Of a DNA stretch of 64,000 bases, positions 59,884 through 64,000 are shown piece by piece. The position numbers were made by a program, and so were the translations under genes. A model generated the notes under the pieces. It searched no databases and was not told where the DNA came from. It saw only the letters and a program-made list of their open reading frames with translations. Origin of the DNA: Paeniglutamicibacter antarcticus (GTDB taxonomy: Bacteria; Actinomycetota; Actinomycetes; Actinomycetales; Micrococcaceae); assembly GCF_900010755.1 (NCBI RefSeq), contig NZ_CZJT01000085.1, positions 181,986 to 245,985 on the forward strand. Reading direction: 5' to 3'. Numbering within the stretch: position 1 is the first letter of the stretch; each line of letters opens with the position of its first letter.

Positions 59884-61005
59884 CTAGTTGTGCGAGACCC
59901 CTTCGCCCAACGTCAACATGAGCCGGTTGGCCCAGCTGAACATCGCCGAGACGGCCGCAGCATCCAAAATCTGCCCGTCATCCAACCCATGCTGCCTCAA
60001 CGCTTCCACGTGGCCCGCTTCAACCGAGGACGGTGAGGTTGCCATGGCGCTGGCGAATCCCGCAAGTGCACGCTCACGTGATGACTCGAGCCCTGGAATA
60101 CCAAGATGCTTGAGCCGCGGGCTGGAAACCGTGTCCTTAGAAAGGAAGAAGTGCCGACGGCCATGGACCGTGGCACAGAATTCGCAGCCAGTCTCCAAGC
60201 TGGTGGCCAGGGCAACGAACTCACGTTCGGCGCGTTCCAGCTGCCCATCCCCAGTCATAATCGTGTCGTATAGCTCCGTACGAACGCCCAGGAATCCTTC
60301 CTCGTGCCTGAGCACAGAGTAGTAGTCCGAGGCCCCCTTGGCCTGATCCGTACGCATGTCTTCGGAGATGGCTGGCATACCAACGACAAATCCACGCCAA
60401 TCCATCAACGGGTATTCCTGCCGGGGATGCCCGAACTTATGCTCGCCGGTTTCTGAATAGGGAATCAACTGTGGCACCACCTTCGCTTCACTTGCATTCA
60501 GCAACTCGCTGGCCCTGCGAAGCCTGCCAAAGTATGCGACAAACGAAGTGACTTGGCTTGCAGCCACAATCGTTGCCTCGCTATGGCCTGCCTCGCGCAG
60601 TGCAATGATTGCAGTTTCCCCGGTTGACGTCGGATCCACTGCCATCTCGATCGCATGCTCAAAAAGTGAGATCTGGCGCGCACCAAAGGTGTTCTCCCAC
60701 GCGGATTCGTCAACGATCGCAGCGTAGCTGCCGTTTCCGGCGGTCGCGTCCAGCTCACTGCCCAGTTCATCCGCAAGTCTCGGGTCACCGCAATATGGGG
60801 CAACGCAGATGGCAATTCGGAGTCGGTCGGCGACCGAAATTGAAGTCAGCGCTTCCTGCACCGTTTTCGATTCGCCGAATGCCGCTCCGAGGGAAACACT
60901 CGTCAGCCTCGCAACTTCACTTCTAAGCGTGCTGGGCGCTTTCCAATGTAGCAATGTTCGTCCTTCCGAAGTTGAGTGCGGCGCGAGCCACGGCGTCGTT
61001 GTCAC
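59884..61005 (-). CDS. Double CMD-domain (alkylhydroperoxidase-like) protein
   Basis: Up to 373 residues. The C-terminal half (from about 175) has the CMD/AhpD redox site ETGCEFCATVHGRR (Cys-x-x-Cys with His) and ends AAVSAMFSWANRLMLTLGEG, matching the 'Avi_7169' type; the N-terminal half (about 30-170) resembles the second CMD type ('Avi_7170'). So one gene seems to fuse two usually separate proteins. The start is uncertain: GTG at 61005 would overlap the preceding gene by 83 bp and no clear ribosome binding site is seen. Function unproven. Confidence 0.8.
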   Translation of the reverse strand: MTTTPWLAPHSTSEGRTLLHWKAPSTLRSEVARLTSVSLGAAFGESKTVQEALTSISVADRLRIAICVAPYCGDPRLADELGSELDATAGNGSYAAIVDESAWENTFGARQISLFEHAIEMAVDPTSTGETAIIALREAGHSEATIVAASQVTSFVAYFGRLRRASELLNASEAKVVPQLIPYSETGEHKFGHPRQEYPLMDWRGFVVGMPAISEDMRTDQAKGASDYYSVLRHEEGFLGVRTELYDTIMTGDGQLERAEREFVALATSLETGCEFCATVHGRRHFFLSKDTVSSPRLKHLGIPGLESSRERALAGFASAMATSPSSVEAGHVEALRQHGLDDGQILDAAAVSAMFSWANRLMLTLGEGVSHN

Positions 61006-62848
61006 GCAGGAATCGGGAATTGGTGTGTGCCAAGGGCCCTAGTTGCGTGCCCCAGTGGATGGATTCCAGCGGAACTCCCACCACATAGATTCCGTCCTGC
61101 GAGGTTCCGTCGGCGGCGATCAGGGTATACGGTTCCTGCCCTACCTCGAGTGCCCCGGATATGTAAGGTTCTTGGCCCGGGTTCGGGATGTGGAAAAGCC
61201 GTCCGGTCCCATCTTCAACGATTCGGCGAAGCAGCGATGAACTGCTTCGACTTGCGTGGTTGCCAGGTAGATGGGCTTCGAGCAATCCAACGCATTCATG
61301 GACCATGCCCGGAATCGCAGGCGAGGAGGCCTTGAAATACCCGTTCGTTCTTTCAATAACCATGTCGGGGCCCAGCGGGCAGATAATTTCGGCCTCAACG
61401 AGGGCCTTGAGCTCGTTGATGCGCCGTGCCGGCGGACCGCTGGCGACCGAACCTGCAAAGCCGCGCATCCATCCCTGCACATCCTTGGCATAGGAGTCTC
61501 CCGTGAAGCCTCCGTACCGTGCCAACCTGCGAATGGCGCCTCTCGCTGCACCAATGGCGACCGCCGCACACTTGGTGGCGCTTTGGAATCCGTCGGTCGC
61601 TTCTGCGTAGTCCTCAGCCAAGTCGGTTTTCCACCAGTCAAGGAAGTCGTCATAGGTGCCAAAGGTTTTCCCGGTCAGCGGTTTGTCCATGGCGTCGAAG
61701 TCAATCCGATGCCGCTCGTCCGGCACCGCCTCCGCCAAGACCGACTCCAACTCAGGGCTCCCCCAGTCGAAACCGTCCAGGCCATCGACGATGTCCTGGA
61801 ACGTACCGGCAAAACGCTCCGGGTGCTGCTCGAGAAGAACCCTGTAATAGGTGTACGCGGCGTCCTTGACAGCAAGCGGCCACAGGTCGTCCGTGAAATT
61901 GAGCTGACGCTCCAGAGACGCGAGGTCGTCAACGATCGCCGCTGTCAGATAGCGGGTTGCAAACTGTGGTGTCATCTGGTCAAAGACGCCCTTGGCCCGG
62001 TATGGAACTCCACGGCGTGACCCCGCCAGAAGGATTGGCTCCTGCCCGGATGCCAGATAGGTCAGCGACCCATCCGCTCCTTCCACAAAGCGGCCGCCTC
62101 GGCCTTCGGTGAGAAGTGAGACGTAGTCAAAGAAGTTCATGCCCAGTCCGCGCACCGCGATGACCGATCCAGGTTGGATACCGCTCAAGTCCTGGCTAAT
62201 CGGGTTGGATGGCAAACCGTAATAGAGGCCATGATCCGCCGCGAAAGCACGATTCGCTGATTCCTGTTTACTGGGCAGCGAATCCGTGTGCCCGGTGGCA
62301 AGAATGACAACGTCAAATTCGAGGGTTTCGGATTCGGTTTCCACCATGGTTCCGGCGCCGGCGCGATGAAGACCAGTCACTTCGCATTGTTTGAATGCCA
62401 CGGTAAAGTTCTCAGGCAGTTGCTCGAGGTCCTTGCCGAAGCACCATTCCAGGTAGTGTCCCAGGATCTTTCGCGACGGATGGCTGTGGGGTTCCATCCG
62501 GCTTGATTCGGCAAGGATGCCAGCGTCCACGGTTTTTATGGTCCCGTTGGCTACCATTTGGGCCCATTCGTAGAGATTTGGGCCTTCGGCAATCGGACCG
62601 TCGCACTGAACCGAACGATCGGTGAAGTGTGTGGCGTCGGCGCACAGGGTATTCATCAGCAAATGTTGCGGTTGCGCGCTGGCCCACACCCGCCCCCCAC
62701 CGGGTTCGAAGGGATCAAAGAGAGTGATGCTGGTTGATGCACCCTGTGCCAACGCAGCGTTTGCGGAGAGCCGTTCCAGCACCGAGATTCCTCGTGGGCC
62801 CGCACCCACAATTGCTATGCGGATAGTAGCTGCATCAGATTCGGTCAT
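60923..62848 (-). CDS. Large FAD/NAD(P)-binding protein
   Basis: 641 residues with an N-terminal Rossmann motif (IAIVGAGPRGISVLERLSAN), a second dinucleotide-type site (VVILATGHTDSL) and blocks HLLMNTLCADATHFTDRSVQ, DLSGIQPGSVIAVRGLGMNF and YIVVGVPLESIHWGTQL-like C-terminus of the FAD-NAD(P)-binding (pfam13454) group. Its reaction is unknown. It overlaps the sugar-type permease stop by four bases (ATGA) and the CMD gene, so the three are cotranscribed. Confidence 0.88.
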   Translation of the reverse strand: MTESDAATIRIAIVGAGPRGISVLERLSANAALAQGASTSITLFDPFEPGGGRVWASAQPQHLLMNTLCADATHFTDRSVQCDGPIAEGPNLYEWAQMVANGTIKTVDAGILAESSRMEPHSHPSRKILGHYLEWCFGKDLEQLPENFTVAFKQCEVTGLHRAGAGTMVETESETLEFDVVILATGHTDSLPSKQESANRAFAADHGLYYGLPSNPISQDLSGIQPGSVIAVRGLGMNFFDYVSLLTEGRGGRFVEGADGSLTYLASGQEPILLAGSRRGVPYRAKGVFDQMTPQFATRYLTAAIVDDLASLERQLNFTDDLWPLAVKDAAYTYYRVLLEQHPERFAGTFQDIVDGLDGFDWGSPELESVLAEAVPDERHRIDFDAMDKPLTGKTFGTYDDFLDWWKTDLAEDYAEATDGFQSATKCAAVAIGAARGAIRRLARYGGFTGDSYAKDVQGWMRGFAGSVASGPPARRINELKALVEAEIICPLGPDMVIERTNGYFKASSPAIPGMVHECVGLLEAHLPGNHASRSSSSLLRRIVEDGTGRLFHIPNPGQEPYISGALEVGQEPYTLIAADGTSQDGIYVVGVPLESIHWGTQLGPLAHTNSRFLRDNDAVARAALNFGRTNIATLESAQHA

Positions 62849-63813
62849 TCCGATGCCTTTTCACTCTTGCGGTAGCCCCGGAGGTAGAAGTAAGCAGCTC
62901 CGGTCAACAAGATTGCCGTACAAACAGCCAATGCGGAGGCTTGCCCCAACTGCTGCTGGTCAAATGCCAGTGCCCTGATTTGAAGCGGCACGGTGACCGC
63001 GGAGCCAGACGGACCGCCTCCATTTGAAAGCAGGTATGGGACGTCAAAGTCATACGCCGTCCAGATGGTGCGCAAGAGCATGCCGGCAAGCACCACGGGA
63101 ATGATTGAGGGCAGCGTTACCGCCGTGAAACGGTGCCACCAGCCGCCACCATCGATGGATACCGCTTCGAAAAGATCCTTCGGAATCGACTGCAGCCTGG
63201 CAAGGACGACGATGATGAAGAACGGAGAGTATTTCCATACATTGACGGCGACCAACGTCGGCATCATCATCGCTGGATCGGAAAGCCAGTTGAGCGGCTG
63301 ATCGATGAATCCAATTTTCATCAGGACAAAGTTCACGACGCCTGTGACGTCATTGAACATGAATCTAAAGACCAGTGCAGCCACGATGGCCGGAACCATG
63401 TATGGGATCAGCACCAAGACTCGGGCGATACGTTGGCCCTTGAGGTTCACGTTCAGCAGCATTGCCACGGCAACGCCCAAAACAACCTGCAGAATCATGT
63501 TCGAGGTTGTCCAACTGATACTCCTGAAGAACGAGTCCCGGGTATTGGCGTCGGCAAAGATGGCAACATAGTTTTCCAGTCCAACGGGCGTTTTCATACC
63601 GGTGTTGATGTCAACCATGTTGAAGCTGTTGATGACGGCAACAATAAATGGGTACACAGCGAAAACCAGAATAAGAATCAATGCCGGCGATATCAGCAGG
63701 TAGGCCAGGGCCCTATCACTCAGGTACCGTTTCGGCTTTGGCTGTTGATCCGAACCTTGCCCACGGCGAACGATCAACGATTGCTTGGGCGCTTTCTCAA
63801 GTGTTGTGCTCAA
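62845..63813 (-). CDS. Carbohydrate-type ABC transporter permease (MalF/UgpA-like)
   Basis: 322 residues, six transmembrane segments after an N-terminal basic region. MalF-type features: LLISPALILILVFAVYPFIV, IPYMVPAIVAALVFRFMFND and the EAA loop EAVSIDGGGWWHRFTAVTLP. Start TTG 63813 overlaps the stop of an upstream permease gene. ATP-binding and solute-binding genes are not in the window. It is joined to flavoprotein and CMD genes, so the solute may be the substrate of those enzymes. Confidence 0.9.
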   Translation of the reverse strand: MSTTLEKAPKQSLIVRRGQGSDQQPKPKRYLSDRALAYLLISPALILILVFAVYPFIVAVINSFNMVDINTGMKTPVGLENYVAIFADANTRDSFFRSISWTTSNMILQVVLGVAVAMLLNVNLKGQRIARVLVLIPYMVPAIVAALVFRFMFNDVTGVVNFVLMKIGFIDQPLNWLSDPAMMMPTLVAVNVWKYSPFFIIVVLARLQSIPKDLFEAVSIDGGGWWHRFTAVTLPSIIPVVLAGMLLRTIWTAYDFDVPYLLSNGGGPSGSAVTVPLQIRALAFDQQQLGQASALAVCTAILLTGAAYFYLRGYRKSEKASE

Positions 63814-63885
63814 CCCTTCACAGCTCCTTCAGTCAGGCCTGCTACCAGCCACTTTTGTGCCATGAAGAACAGAATCTGTGAGTCT
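63810..63885 (-). pseudogene. MalG-like ABC permease, C-terminal fragment
   Basis: The minus-strand frame TDSQILFFMAQKWLVAGLTE, then GAVKG and a stop at 63810-63812, is the C-terminus of a MalG-type permease, the usual partner of the MalF-type protein. Upstream of about 63885 the frame loses all resemblance to permeases, so the gene appears truncated; the window ends 115 bp later. The intervening sequence contains an inverted repeat GGCTGG...CCAGCC and could be an inserted element end. Confidence 0.6.
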
Positions 63886-64000
63886 TGAACTGGCTGGTCT
63901 GGGATCAGCTGGCAGAGTAGGAGCCAGCCGTCCATTCCGTGGTCGTGGCTCAAACAGGATCTGACCCGCAAGGTGTCTTTGTTTTGACATGTCCGACCAC

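Noticed and set aside
1..64000. tRNA, rRNA, prophage or CRISPR loci
   Set aside because: No cloverleaf, rRNA segment, phage structural genes or spaced repeats were recognised anywhere in the window.

Overview
The window is high-GC DNA with actinobacterial codon usage, GTG and TTG starts, lipoproteins and PadR/TetR/LacI-type regulators. The gene content (rbs operon, VIT protein, 14-TM efflux pumps, SfnB/NtaA-type organosulfur enzymes, Ser/Thr-rich surface protein beside apbE) suggests a soil Micrococcaceae member of the Arthrobacter/Paeniglutamicibacter type. That is inference: no rRNA or tRNA gene is visible. It reads as chromosomal accessory sequence with many decaying genes.

Layout. 1-2.8 kb: end of a ferredoxin reductase, an HD-domain protein and an aldehyde dehydrogenase. 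2.8-3.6 kb: a GNAT toxin/DUF1778 antitoxin pair. 4.1-9.4 kb: two drug-efflux units, TetR-MFS (27-bp perfect operator palindrome) and MarR-MFS, flanking a lipoprotein with two VOC domains. 9.6-15.6 kb: a ribose operon rbsR-A-C-B-K-D behind a 34-bp perfect palindrome. 15.7-18 kb: PadR, DUF1048 and a DrrAB-type ABC exporter. 18.2-23.6 kb: phosphonate uptake genes phnD-phnC-phnE (phnE is a fused double permease), a phosphonate-associated alcohol dehydrogenase and the remnant of an alkaline-phosphatase-type hydrolase. 23.6-28.1 kb: two abutting glycosidase remnants, an orphan Vsr endonuclease, a GNAT enzyme, a UPF0158 protein, a broken DUF1684/luciferase-like fusion and an intact FMN reductase.

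28.4-31.6 kb holds the most interesting unit: a tandem glycine riboswitch ahead of two poorly characterised membrane proteins (the first DUF5058-like) and an M20 amidohydrolase, closed by a terminator. This looks like a glycine-responsive uptake and hydrolysis system for an N-acylglycine or glycine-containing peptide. 31.9-35.6 kb is decayed (oligopeptide ABC transporter, unknown fragment) and carries an IS982-type element. 35.7-40.7 kb is a persulfide/sulfur-stress locus: CstR-type repressor, Cys-rich small protein, metallo-beta-lactamase/rhodanese fusion, two further rhodaneses, a TauE/SafE exporter and a DUF302 protein, with several ATACCCC/GGGGTAT operators. 41-46.4 kb: a flavin/Fe-S/haem electron-transfer cluster with ApbE and a two-component system. 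46.8-51.2 kb: VIT-family transporter, ABC exporter remnant, K+ channel, NhaA. 51.4-53.8 kb: a decayed paralogue of the FMN reductase/luciferase-like pair beside an intact esterase. 54-59.6 kb: divergent organosulfur genes, with metI-like permease, NtaA/DszA monooxygenase and SfnB-type dehydrogenase on one strand and metQ-metN on the other. 59.6-64 kb: HxlR remnant, a double CMD-domain protein, an FAD/NAD(P)-binding protein and sugar-type ABC permeases, the last truncated close to the window edge.

Common themes are scavenging of sulfur, phosphorus, ribose and probably glycine conjugates; efflux; sulfur stress; and many pseudogenes caused by point stops, frameshifts and deletions.
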